From NCBI RefSeq assembly GCF_001548115.1, contig NZ_AP014821.1, forward strand, positions 1-64,000: a DNA stretch of 64,000 nt. The letters run 5' to 3'. Source of the DNA: Geminocystis sp. NIES-3709 (GTDB lineage Bacteria; Cyanobacteriota; Cyanobacteriia; Cyanobacteriales; Cyanobacteriaceae). The number at the start of each line of letters is the position of its first letter. Position 1 is the first letter of the stretch. The notes beneath the pieces are model-generated. The model did no database searches, was not told the origin of the DNA, and worked only from the letters and a program-made list of their open reading frames with translations. A program made the position numbers and the translations under genes. This document shows positions 1 to 7,963 of the stretch, in pieces.

Positions 1-200
1 TTATCAACTTAGAGAAGTTTTCAGATTAATGAACCACAGATTTAATGATAAATAGAAAGTAGGCATTGCTTATAATGTTAGAGTGTGGTTTACCAAATTG
101 AAAAGCACTGTAAACGGAATTGTTTTTGTTATTTAAATCTATATCATAACTAGACTGGTAAAATCATTTTAAGAAATCATCTTAATAGTGAGATACGTTC

Positions 201-911
201 GTGGAAATTTTAATAGTAGAAGACGAAAAAGAAATCGCTCAATTGATTCATAATTGTTTAACCAGAGAAGGATTTAATTGTCACTTTGCTTATGATGGAT
301 TATCTGCACTTGATAATGTCAAAACTATACAACCAGATTTGATTATTCTCGATCTTTTGTTACCTAAACTTGATGGTTTGGAAGTGTGTAATAGAATTAG
401 AAATCAAGCAACAATAAAAGATCCTTATATTCTTATGGTCACTGCAAAAGGAGAAGAAATAGATCGAGTTATTGGCTTATCAACGGGGGCGGATGATTAT
501 CTTGTCAAGCCTTTTAGCCCAAGGGAATTAGTCGCAAGAGTGAGAGCATTATTGCGTCGTAGTATGCGTCATGGAGGACAATCTCAAATTTACGAATCTC
601 CTCATTTTATCTTAAATTTAGATGAACACACTGCAATACGCCAATTAGATAGTGAAGGTGAGGAGATATTAGATTTAACAGCATTAGAGTTTAATCTATT
701 AGCTGTTTTTATGAATTATCCAGGTAAAGTATGGAGTCGCACTCAATTAATTGATAAACTTTGGGGTTCTGATTTTTTTGGGGATGAAAGGGTAGTTGAC
801 ACCCATATTAGTCGTTTACGCAAAAAAATCGAGCCTAATCCGGCACAACCTTCTTTTATTAAAACTGTTGTTGGTGTTGGTTATAAATTTGAAGATGAGA
901 CTAATCTATAG
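201..911 (+). CDS. OmpR-family two-component response regulator
   Basis: A 236-residue DNA-binding response regulator. The receiver domain occupies about residues 1-120: acidic pair E7/D8, phospho-acceptor D51 in ILDLLLPKLDG, the switch threonine in MVTAKGEE, and the conserved lysine in YLVKPFSPREL. The C-terminal winged helix (about 130-233) has the OmpR/PhoB signature VVDTHISRLRKKIE followed by TVVGVGYKFE. It should bind DNA when phosphorylated by a partner histidine kinase, but no kinase gene lies next to it in this window. The start is GTG at 201; no in-frame ATG gives a full receiver domain. The exact cyanobacterial orthologue (for example RppA- or ManR-type) cannot be settled by eye. 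Confidence 0.93.
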   Translation: MEILIVEDEKEIAQLIHNCLTREGFNCHFAYDGLSALDNVKTIQPDLIILDLLLPKLDGLEVCNRIRNQATIKDPYILMVTAKGEEIDRVIGLSTGADDYLVKPFSPRELVARVRALLRRSMRHGGQSQIYESPHFILNLDEHTAIRQLDSEGEEILDLTALEFNLLAVFMNYPGKVWSRTQLIDKLWGSDFFGDERVVDTHISRLRKKIEPNPAQPSFIKTVVGVGYKFEDETNL

Positions 912-1155
912 ATAAATGAATATCTTTGTTTACTGAAGGGGCAGCAACGTACTCATAATGCAGATTGAATAAGGGAAATAGCTTTCATACCTTGACGATA
1001 ATATAGCAGATAACGAGTTGATTAGGACGTTTCGAGATTTCGAGCATAGGGAGGAATAACAACTATAGATTTTGAGAATGTTTTAACTAACCCGTTTATT
1101 GCTATATTAGTATAATTCAAGGAATTAGACTTTGCTGAAAAAGATAGATAAAAAG

Positions 1156-2211
1156 TCATCTTTTTTTTATGGGAGAAACTAATTGAAAGGCTTGGGTTAC
1201 TGCCTCCCACAATAATTGTGGATGTTCTTCTATTTGATTATTTGTTGACATTTCTTCTAGTCTTTGTAAGGTATCAGCAATGATTTTTCTGCCTTTGCTA
1301 CCATAGGCAACTCCAGAAATTTTAGAAGGAGTTAAGTTAAGTTTGTTTAATTTTTCGATCGTATATTCATTCGTACCTCCAGCTAATTGGATAAAGCCGG
1401 GTAAATTTGTCTGTTTCATTTTTTGGGCATATTTAATCGTTAAATGAGTAGTTCCACTACCTATGTCGCCACTCATAGGTCGTCCGTCAGTTTGCCATAT
1501 TAGGGGAATATTAACGGGATGAATATATTGATAAATCTCAGTTAAATATTCGGTAACGGTATCGGTATAGGGGCAACTGATGGCGATTAATTGCAATTGT
1601 TGAAGACGTGGTTTTACCATATCCCAAACTTGGATAAAATTTTGTAGATGTCCTTGTTTCGTATGAATTTCAATAGCATTAATGGGTAATGTATCTAACC
1701 ATTGTAAAACTTCTTTGGTGCTGATAATTCTTGATTCAGTGTGAATAATATTAATAGGACAAATGGGCAAACATCTTCCACAACCATAGCATAGTTCTTC
1801 TACTATCCCTTGATGTTGATTCACAATTGGTATTGTGCGATCGTCAAATTTTATCGCTTCGGCAGGACAAATTTTTTCACAAGGTCGAGGACAATCGATC
1901 GAGCAAAGGTTAGTATTAAAATAGGCTTTACGAAAATGAGGATCTTCACCATCGTTGATACTAACCATCAGTAATGGTCTAATGTGGGGATTATATCCCA
2001 AATCGATCGCCTGTTGACGGTAATTTTGAGCGATTTTAATGCCTTCTAAGGCGCTATGGATAACGGCTTTATCAGGGGCAACATCAAGACAGTCAGCACC
2101 CGCTAAGGTATAAATAAGGGCAAGGTTACGAATGGAGGGTAAATGTTGATAACTTGCACCGCAAATCAGCTTAAACCATCTACCCTGTTTTAAAGATTCT
2201 AAAGGTAACAA
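1156..2211 (-). CDS. ldpA: LdpA, iron-sulfur protein of circadian light input
   Basis: A 351-residue protein matching cyanobacterial LdpA (light-dependent period), which in Synechococcus modulates circadian period in response to redox state. The N-terminus (RWFKLICGASYQHLPSIRNL, then LAGADCLDVAPD) is the family hallmark. Two ferredoxin-like clusters are visible: C103, C107, C111, C115 and C141, C144, C147, C151, enough for two Fe-S centres. The start appears to be TTG at 2211, because no ATG precedes the conserved N-terminal block and a stop lies a short way upstream. It follows the VOC-domain gene on the same strand by 54 bp and may be cotranscribed with it. Confidence 0.9.
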   Translation of the reverse strand: MLPLESLKQGRWFKLICGASYQHLPSIRNLALIYTLAGADCLDVAPDKAVIHSALEGIKIAQNYRQQAIDLGYNPHIRPLLMVSINDGEDPHFRKAYFNTNLCSIDCPRPCEKICPAEAIKFDDRTIPIVNQHQGIVEELCYGCGRCLPICPINIIHTESRIISTKEVLQWLDTLPINAIEIHTKQGHLQNFIQVWDMVKPRLQQLQLIAISCPYTDTVTEYLTEIYQYIHPVNIPLIWQTDGRPMSGDIGSGTTHLTIKYAQKMKQTNLPGFIQLAGGTNEYTIEKLNKLNLTPSKISGVAYGSKGRKIIADTLQRLEEMSTNNQIEEHPQLLWEAVTQAFQLVSPIKKR

Positions 2212-2265
2212 GATATTTGATAATGAATTGAGAATTGAGAGTTTAATATTTTGTCTATAATTTAA

Positions 2266-2841
2266 TTAGCTATTGACTTCTGCCATTTCGATGACACGAT
2301 TATCATAATCTTTAACTAAAAAATTAAGAGGGATTTCTTGACGAATTTTATATTTTAAACGGCGAGACTGTACTTTTAATAATAAAGCGTCTAAACATTC
2401 TCGATCGAAACAAACATGACGTTGACAATTTTTATATCCTAAACTAGCACCACCGATAATATGCAATTGAGTGTTTTTCTTGAGTTGATACCATAGTCCA
2501 TCACTAGGTTTAGGCATACTATCATTAATCGTTGATCCCATGTAAATAGGATCAAAACTATTAGCTCCTAAACTTTGCTCGTAGTTATAGTAATAGTGTA
2601 GGGGAATATCAGCGATCGGTAAATCTAATAATTCCTCATAAAATTGTCGGGCAATACTCAAATCAGATACCATCACAGTATAAACCTTCGGCGCACTGGT
2701 TAAAAACATCCACATTGCACCACCATAGGCTATTAACAACATTACCATGATGCCCTGTGTTGAAAACAAACTATCGGTTAACTCTGGGAAAAAAGCACCA
2801 AAATAAGTATTAACCATAGTTAAACTGCCATCTATAATCAT
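2266..2841 (-). CDS. VOC/glyoxalase-like protein with N-terminal membrane segment
   Basis: A 191-residue protein. Residues about 28-50 form a hydrophobic, probably membrane-inserted segment. The rest resembles one vicinal-oxygen-chelate (glyoxalase/bleomycin resistance) module: VYTVMVSDLSIARQFYEELLDLPIAD opens it, and a closing strand VKDYDNRVIEMAE ends it. No substrate can be inferred and a complete metal-binding triad is not evident, so catalytic activity is uncertain. It sits just upstream of ldpA on the same strand; a functional link to LdpA is inference from position only. An internal Met at residue 9 is an alternative start. Confidence 0.7.
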   Translation of the reverse strand: MIIDGSLTMVNTYFGAFFPELTDSLFSTQGIMVMLLIAYGGAMWMFLTSAPKVYTVMVSDLSIARQFYEELLDLPIADIPLHYYYNYEQSLGANSFDPIYMGSTINDSMPKPSDGLWYQLKKNTQLHIIGGASLGYKNCQRHVCFDRECLDALLLKVQSRRLKYKIRQEIPLNFLVKDYDNRVIEMAEVNS

Positions 2842-2924
2842 ATTTCGTCTAAAATATTAACCTATCCTGTCTATTATGAAAGATTGATCGGTATTTAAGC
2901 AATAAATCTATTCTTTGATTATTA

Positions 2925-3530
2925 ATGATTATGACTATTGATAGTGATGTTATTCTTGAATTAAATCATGAATTAATTAAACCATTACAAGATCTTGATG
3001 ATTTAAAATTGTGGCAATTATGGCAAAAATCTCCCCATCAGGCAAGATATTTAATTGTGCTTTTTTATCGTTATGCTTATCTAACCGATATGATAAATAA
3101 TGATTTGAATAATATAGAAACTCAACAACAATATTTTGAACGCTTATGGTTTTTTCTATTCGATCGATTATCTACTTATAATATTCAAGAAAATTCTTTA
3201 CTATCAGAAGTTATTACTCAATTAATTAATCAATTTTTTAACGAAGAAAAAGTTATCGTTACTCAAACTTATCAAAATGATTATAATTTACAAATTCGCT
3301 ATTTACCCTTAAAATATTATTTGCAAAAAAATCTTGATAAATTACCTTATCTTGAGAGAATAATTCTAGTTACTAAGGATAAATTTACATGGGAAGATGA
3401 AAAAATTTTACAATATTTAAGACAACAAAAACAAGAAGTTACTCTAGCTGAAATTAAAGCCTATTATACTCAAGCACATTCTCGATTACTTAACTTATTA
3501 CCGATCGATATTATCAGTATTTATCTTTAG
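2925..3530 (+). CDS. Hypothetical protein resembling a sigma-70-type factor
   Basis: A 201-residue, AT-rich gene of a kind found in cyanobacteria but without a firm function. The C-terminal part reads LPYLERIILVTKD, then WEDEKILQYLRQQ, then LAEIKAYYTQAHSRLLNLLP. This is the spacing of ECF sigma region 4: the LP-x-x-ER opening, a helix-turn-helix and the final helix ending in LLxxLP. The N-terminal half (about 25-110) is helical with many aromatic residues, loosely like region 2, but lacks the conserved DxxQ core. It may be a degenerate sigma factor or regulator. ATG at 2925 was used; ATG at 2931 is equally possible. Confidence 0.55.
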   Translation: MIMTIDSDVILELNHELIKPLQDLDDLKLWQLWQKSPHQARYLIVLFYRYAYLTDMINNDLNNIETQQQYFERLWFFLFDRLSTYNIQENSLLSEVITQLINQFFNEEKVIVTQTYQNDYNLQIRYLPLKYYLQKNLDKLPYLERIILVTKDKFTWEDEKILQYLRQQKQEVTLAEIKAYYTQAHSRLLNLLPIDIISIYL

Positions 3531-3568
3531 ATTTTATGAAAAAAATCCCAAACTAATTTATGTTACTG

Positions 3569-3861
3569 TCAAAATGATTTAGGTAAACCAGCTTGTTTTA
3601 AAACTGCATTAGCCGTGTGACGAGATAAAATTTTTTGAGCAACAACAAATCTTTTATTACTAACAGAACTATACCAAATTTTATGATCTGCCTTACCTTG
3701 TCTTTCAATATAACAACTTGCATCTATAGCGTTTCCCATAGTTATGAGGTACGGGTAGATCTTTGAAACCTTGAAACCTATTGCCCTTGGGAAATAAGTG
3801 TACCTTAGTATTCAGATAAACGCTATATTAAAATTTTTTTTAATTCAGGAGGGCTTTGTTG
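3569..3861 (-). pseudogene. HicA-type toxin relic interrupted by a MITE
   Basis: Read on the minus strand, the 3' part encodes IERQGKADHKIWYSSVSN followed by KRFVV, SRHTANAVLKQAGLPKSF and a stop at 3569-3571. This is the HicA mRNA-interferase core: the G-K-x-x-H motif and the terminal LKQAGL. The 5' part, beyond a 99-bp element, reads SPPELKKILI. Removing the element plus one TA joins the two halves in frame as KKILIDASCYIERQGK. The start codon is missing: an in-frame TAG precedes the fragment, beside an IS-end-like sequence. No hicB antitoxin is recognisable nearby, so this is dead. Confidence 0.8.
3727..3825. mobile_element. 99-bp MITE, IS630/Tc1-mariner-like (TA target)
   Basis: A short non-coding element with inverted ends TAGCGTTT and AAACGCTA (8 of 8 identical). 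The similarity extends imperfectly to the inner block AGGTAC/GTACCT about 26 bp in. It is flanked by TA dinucleotides (3725-3726 and 3826-3827), the target duplication of IS630/Tc1-mariner elements. It contains no ORF and would need a transposase in trans. The intact hicA frame that results from its in-silico removal defines the ends to the base. Confidence 0.8.
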
Positions 3862-3862
3862 C
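3852..3862. mobile_element. Possible orphan IS5/IS903-type terminal repeat
   Basis: GGCTTTGTTGC matches the first 11 bases of the 18-bp end of the intact insertion sequence at 22843-23936, then diverges. It lies exactly where the hicA relic loses its N-terminus. It could be the remnant end of an element that truncated hicA. No opposite end was found before the next gene, and 11 bases is short. Confidence 0.3.
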
Positions 3863-4027
3863 TAAGTGAGTCCATAGTGACTTTCCTTTCGCTAAATATA
3901 GAGTAGTGATTACTCACATTAACCCTACAGATAGTGTCGAAAATACTCATTTACGGAAATCCTATTATATAATGAAATTTATCTAAGAACAAATGAACTT
4001 TAAAACTATTGTCAACGATCGTAAAGC
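3863..4027. other. Intergenic remainder upstream of herA-like gene
   Basis: AT-rich sequence between the hicA relic and the HerA-like gene. No ORF or stable hairpin is seen. Together with the relic, the MITE and the IS-like end it makes up the roughly 500-bp gene-free stretch from 3531 to 4027, which looks like an insertion hot spot. Confidence 0.4.
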
Positions 4028-5725
4028 ATGAAATCTAATCAAATACAACCATTAGGCTCAGTAATTCAAGGCTCTTTAAGTGAAGGTTTGGAGGTAAGAT
4101 TGCATCCTGATATATCCGTAGAAGATATGAGAGTAGGAAAATTTTTAGTAGTACAAGGCACTCGATCGAAATTTTTTTGTCTGCTTACGGATGTATCTTT
4201 AGGAACTTCTAATCCCCGTATCTTCACTCATCCCCCTGATCCTAATGATGATTTCTGGTTAGATATACTAGCAGGTAGTGATACCTACGGCACGATCGAA
4301 ATTGCACCAATGTTAATGTTAACCTTGACAAATAAGGAAGAATATGGTACTAAATTTGATAATATTCCGTCATTAAATGGCATCGAAACAGAGTTACAAC
4401 TATTACCCGTAAAAACCATTCCAAGCCATTTTAGCCAAGTTTATGAGTCCACAGAAGGAGATTTTCGATCGGTTTTTGGGTGGGAAAATGATCCTCATAA
4501 ATGTAACTTTGCCATCGGACAACCTTTAGATATGGATGTGCCTGTTTGTATGGATTTAGGTCGTTTTGTGGAACGTAGTAACGGTATATTCGGTAAATCT
4601 GGTACAGGAAAATCGTTTCTAACACGATTGTTAATTTCAGGTATTATTCGCAAACAAGCCGCCGTTAATCTTATGTTTGATATGCACTCAGAGTATGGTT
4701 GGGCGGCCGTAAGTGAAGGAAAACAATTTAGTATGGTAAAGGGTTTAAAACAACTTTTTCCTAATCGAGTAGAAATTTATACTCTCGATGCTGAATCAAC
4801 TCAACGTAGAGGTGTTCCCCAAGCTCACGAATTATATTTGAGTTATGATCAAATCGAAATTGAAGATTTAAAGTTAATTGCAAGAGAATTAAATCTATCA
4901 GAAGCCAGTTTGGATAATGCTAATGTTTTAGCTTCAGAATTCGGCAGGGATTGGATTTATCGTCTTTTGAACATGACAAATGAGGATATACAAATATTTT
5001 GTAACGAAAAACAAGGACATCAAGGTTCAATTATGGCACTACAAAGAAAGTTGAAACGTCTTGAGAGTCTTAAGTATATGCGATCGGCTTGTCCCCATAA
5101 CTATATCAAGGAAATTCTTGATCTTTTAGAGGGTGGAAAACACGTTGTAGTTGAATTTGGCTCTCAGGGTAATATGCTTTCTTATATGTTGGTGACTAAT
5201 ATGATTACTCGCCGTATTCATAATGCCTATGTGAAAAAAGCTGAAACATTTTTACAGACTAAAAACATACTTGATCGACCTCGTCAATTAGTGATTACTA
5301 TAGAAGAAGCCCATCGTTTTCTGGATTCTAAGATTGTACATCAAACTATCTTCGGCACGATCGCCCGGGAAATGCGCAAATATTTTGTAACTCTTTTGAT
5401 TGTAGATCAAAGACCATCAGGTATTGATAATGAAGTAATGTCTCAGGTGGGGACAAGAATTACTTGTCTTCTCAATGATGAAAAAGACATAGACGCTATA
5501 TTTACAGGGGTATCGGGTGCAAGTGGTTTACGATCGGTACTAGCTAAACTCGACTCCAAACAACAAGCCTTAGTATTAGGCCATGCAGTACCTATGCCTG
5601 TAGTTATTCGTACTAGAGCTTACGATGGAACATTTTATGAAGAAATTGGAGATTCTGATTGGCAAAACAAAACTGACGAAGAAGTATTTAGAATTGCCGA
5701 AAATAATTTTTCCGATTTATTCTAA
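4028..5725 (+). CDS. HerA-like hexameric ATPase (DUF87)
   Basis: A 565-residue ATPase of the HerA/FtsK superfamily. Residues about 8-70 look like the HAS-barrel that precedes HerA ATPase cores. Walker A is GKSGTGKS near residues 189-196, Walker B plus catalytic glutamate is LVITIEEAHRF near 420-430, and a sensor region LLIVDQRPSGI follows. HerA homologues translocate DNA for end processing with a NurA nuclease in archaea, or act in bacterial repair and defence. No NurA or other nuclease gene is adjacent, so its role here is unknown. The protein is probably cytoplasmic. Confidence 0.82.
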   Translation: MKSNQIQPLGSVIQGSLSEGLEVRLHPDISVEDMRVGKFLVVQGTRSKFFCLLTDVSLGTSNPRIFTHPPDPNDDFWLDILAGSDTYGTIEIAPMLMLTLTNKEEYGTKFDNIPSLNGIETELQLLPVKTIPSHFSQVYESTEGDFRSVFGWENDPHKCNFAIGQPLDMDVPVCMDLGRFVERSNGIFGKSGTGKSFLTRLLISGIIRKQAAVNLMFDMHSEYGWAAVSEGKQFSMVKGLKQLFPNRVEIYTLDAESTQRRGVPQAHELYLSYDQIEIEDLKLIARELNLSEASLDNANVLASEFGRDWIYRLLNMTNEDIQIFCNEKQGHQGSIMALQRKLKRLESLKYMRSACPHNYIKEILDLLEGGKHVVVEFGSQGNMLSYMLVTNMITRRIHNAYVKKAETFLQTKNILDRPRQLVITIEEAHRFLDSKIVHQTIFGTIAREMRKYFVTLLIVDQRPSGIDNEVMSQVGTRITCLLNDEKDIDAIFTGVSGASGLRSVLAKLDSKQQALVLGHAVPMPVVIRTRAYDGTFYEEIGDSDWQNKTDEEVFRIAENNFSDLF

Positions 5726-6095
5726 ACTTTGTTTTTTATCACTATAACGTTACATAAATTTACACAAAATCAGCAAACATGAAAATAAATTAAAATTACT
5801 GTTTTTTAGATAATAAAAGTGCTAATCTATAAAGTATAGAGAAAAAAAAAAGGAGGAAAACGTTACTAAATAGCAAATAACTACACTTAAAAATATTATG
5901 TTATTTAGACGCACAATCAACTGTTTTAGTTGCCAAACTTCTCAACCTAAATTCATTAATTTTTAATCAATGCAGGATGTTGAATTATAGGAAAAAATAC
6001 TATAAAACGTTCAATTTTGAGAATTAACGCTAAAACTTGGGTTTTTTTCAAGTTTAAAAAAGGTTAGTGATTACCTAATAAATGGAGTATTAATT
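5726..6095 (+). promoter_or_regulatory. Long 5' leader/promoter region of lrtA-type gene
   Basis: A 370-bp gene-free region before the hibernation factor. It includes a strong AGGAGG at about 5851 that has no start codon after it, and a short ORF of 22 codons (5898-5966, starting MLFRRTINCFSC). It also includes a hairpin AAACTTG/CAAGTTT (6033-6039 and 6049-6055) with a U-rich loop, 40 bases before the start codon. Established knowledge: cyanobacterial lrtA is light-repressed at the transcript level and has a long leader affecting mRNA stability. That the hairpin or short ORF has a regulatory role here is inference. Confidence 0.4.
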
Positions 6096-6677
6096 ATGAA
6101 ATTTTTAATTCAAGGAAACAATATTGAAGTTACTGAATCTATCCATGATTATGTAGAAGAAAAATTAGAAAAAGCCGTTAAACATTTTCAAAATTTGGCC
6201 ACAAAAGTTGACGTACATTTATCTGTTGCTCGTAACGCTCGTATAAGTAATAAACATAAAGCGGAGGTAACAGTATATGCCAATGGTACGATAATTCGAG
6301 CTCAAGAAGATAGTGAAAATTTATACGCCAGTATTGACCTTGTTTCTGATAAAATTGCTCGTCAATTGCGCAAATATAAAGAAAGACAATTAGACAAAAA
6401 AACCCACTCCCAAGTTAAAACCACTGATTCTGTTGAAGAAAAACCCGTTGAAGGTACTCTAATCGGCGATCGTGAGCCGGTATTACCGACAGAAGTAGTA
6501 AGAATGAAATATTTTGCCATGAACCCTATGACGATCGATGATGCTCTAGAACAGTTACAAATGGTAGATCATGATTTCTATATGTTTCAAAATAAAGAAA
6601 CAGGAGAAATTAATGTTATCTATCAACGTAATCATGGTGGATTTGGTGTAATTCAACCTCGTCACGCTAATGTTTAA
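6096..6677 (+). CDS. lrtA: Long-form ribosome hibernation factor (LrtA/HPF)
   Basis: A 193-residue long HPF. The N-terminal domain (about 1-100: [22 protein letters not shown], then [26 protein letters not shown]) binds the 30S decoding region. The C-terminal domain (about 128-190: [20 protein letters not shown], ending GGFGVIQP) is the dimerisation module that pairs 70S ribosomes into 100S particles. It acts in the cytosol during darkness or stationary phase. GGAG lies upstream of ATG 6096. A synonym used elsewhere is hpf. Confidence 0.95.
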   Translation: MKFLIQGNNIEVTESIHDYVEEKLEKAVKHFQNLATKVDVHLSVARNARISNKHKAEVTVYANGTIIRAQEDSENLYASIDLVSDKIARQLRKYKERQLDKKTHSQVKTTDSVEEKPVEGTLIGDREPVLPTEVVRMKYFAMNPMTIDDALEQLQMVDHDFYMFQNKETGEINVIYQRNHGGFGVIQPRHANV

Positions 6678-6708
6678 GTTGACAGTTTAAATTGACAGTT
6701 GACAATTA
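6678..6708. repeat. Degenerate TTGACA(N) heptad spacer
   Basis: The convergent spacer between lrtA and the EAL gene contains TTGACAG twice plus TTGACAA with near-heptad phasing. This resembles the degenerate short tandemly repeated sequences described in cyanobacteria. No stem typical of a terminator is seen. Confidence 0.4.
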
Positions 6709-7935
6709 TCAATTACTATATTGTTTAATGAAATCGATCGCTTTTTCTAAAGACACAGGAGGAGAAAAGAAGTATCCTTGTCCATAATTGCATTTTAAAG
6801 AGGATAATATCTTCAATTGTTCTTCATTTTCAATACCTTCTGCAACTGCCGTCATATCTAAACCGTGGGATAAATCAATTAAAGTACGACAAATAATTTG
6901 ATCTTTAATATTATTTTCTAAATCTTTAACAAAACATTGATCAATTTTTAAAGTGTCGAATTGAAAGTTTTTTAAGTAAGCTAAATTAGCGTAACCTGTT
7001 CCAAAATCATCTATAACCAAAGGTAAACCAAAATTACGACAATCTTCGACTAAAGATAAGGCTGTTTCTCCTTCAAATAAACTTCTTTCTAAAATCTCTA
7101 ATTTTATTTGTTGCGGATTGATACCAGAGACTTTAATTTTTTCTTTTAATATATTGATAAATTCAGGACTATGAATCTGCTTTTCAGCTACATTAATACT
7201 TAAAAATATATCATAATTAGTTTCTTTTTTTATTCGATCGATAGCACTTAAAGCCTTATCTAATAACCATTCTCCCATAGGAATAATTAAAGAAGTGGAC
7301 TCTGCTAGGGGAATAAATATTGAGGGAGAAACATTCCCTCTAGTGGGAGAAAACCAACGTAATAAAACTTCAAAACCGACGATTAAATTAGTTTTTAAAT
7401 CGACGATCGGTTGATAAAATGGATGTAATTGTTCTTGTTTAAATCCGCTTCTTAAATCACTTTCTAATCTAATTAATTCAATGGCTTGAAAAATCTTTTC
7501 TTGATACTCTTGTTTTTGAGTTTCTAAAGAGGATAAATCTACCTCTTGTGTGTTCGATCGTAGTCTGCCCGTTTCCGATCGAAAATACTTCATAACTACT
7601 ATTAATAATAACTTTAAAATAGGATCTGCATCTTCAATTCTCGTTTTGACTTGTTCACTGGTGACAATAGTTAATACCACATTAGTTTTAGCATAAGCAG
7701 AGGCAGATCGAGGACTACCATCCACCAAAGCTAATTCTCCGAACATATCTCCAGATTGGAGGACATTTAACACTATTCGCTCATTTGTTGCAGTTATAGT
7801 GGATATTTCAACCTCTCCCTCGTCAATGATATAAGCAAAATCTCCTTTATCTCCTTCCTGAAAAATACATTCTCCCACCTGTAATGTTCGATTGAGAAAT
7901 TTTTGTTCTATATCATATTTCTGATTCATGATCAT
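6709..7935 (-). CDS. Cyclic-nucleotide-binding domain + EAL phosphodiesterase
   Basis: A 408-residue cytoplasmic signalling protein. Residues about 8-130 form a CNMP-binding (Crp-type) domain with the phosphate-binding cassette FGELALVDGSPRSASA. Residues about 160-405 form an EAL domain: QPIVDLKTNLIVGFEVLLRW (EVL in place of EAL, glutamate kept), SINVAEKQI, LEILE, IDDFGTGYANL, LKIDQCFV, AEGIE and YGQGYFFSPP. All metal and catalytic residues appear present, so c-di-GMP hydrolysis is likely, gated by cAMP or cGMP binding. The combination suggests cross-talk between the two nucleotide signals. There is no membrane segment. Confidence 0.9.
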   Translation of the reverse strand: MIMNQKYDIEQKFLNRTLQVGECIFQEGDKGDFAYIIDEGEVEISTITATNERIVLNVLQSGDMFGELALVDGSPRSASAYAKTNVVLTIVTSEQVKTRIEDADPILKLLLIVVMKYFRSETGRLRSNTQEVDLSSLETQKQEYQEKIFQAIELIRLESDLRSGFKQEQLHPFYQPIVDLKTNLIVGFEVLLRWFSPTRGNVSPSIFIPLAESTSLIIPMGEWLLDKALSAIDRIKKETNYDIFLSINVAEKQIHSPEFINILKEKIKVSGINPQQIKLEILERSLFEGETALSLVEDCRNFGLPLVIDDFGTGYANLAYLKNFQFDTLKIDQCFVKDLENNIKDQIICRTLIDLSHGLDMTAVAEGIENEEQLKILSSLKCNYGQGYFFSPPVSLEKAIDFIKQYSN

Positions 7936-7963
7936 TTAACAATTAGTAATTGACAATTAATAA

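Noticed and set aside
1022-1210. 62-codon minus-strand frame next to ldpA
   Set aside because: Overlaps the end of ldpA in another frame, has no domain and no ribosome site.
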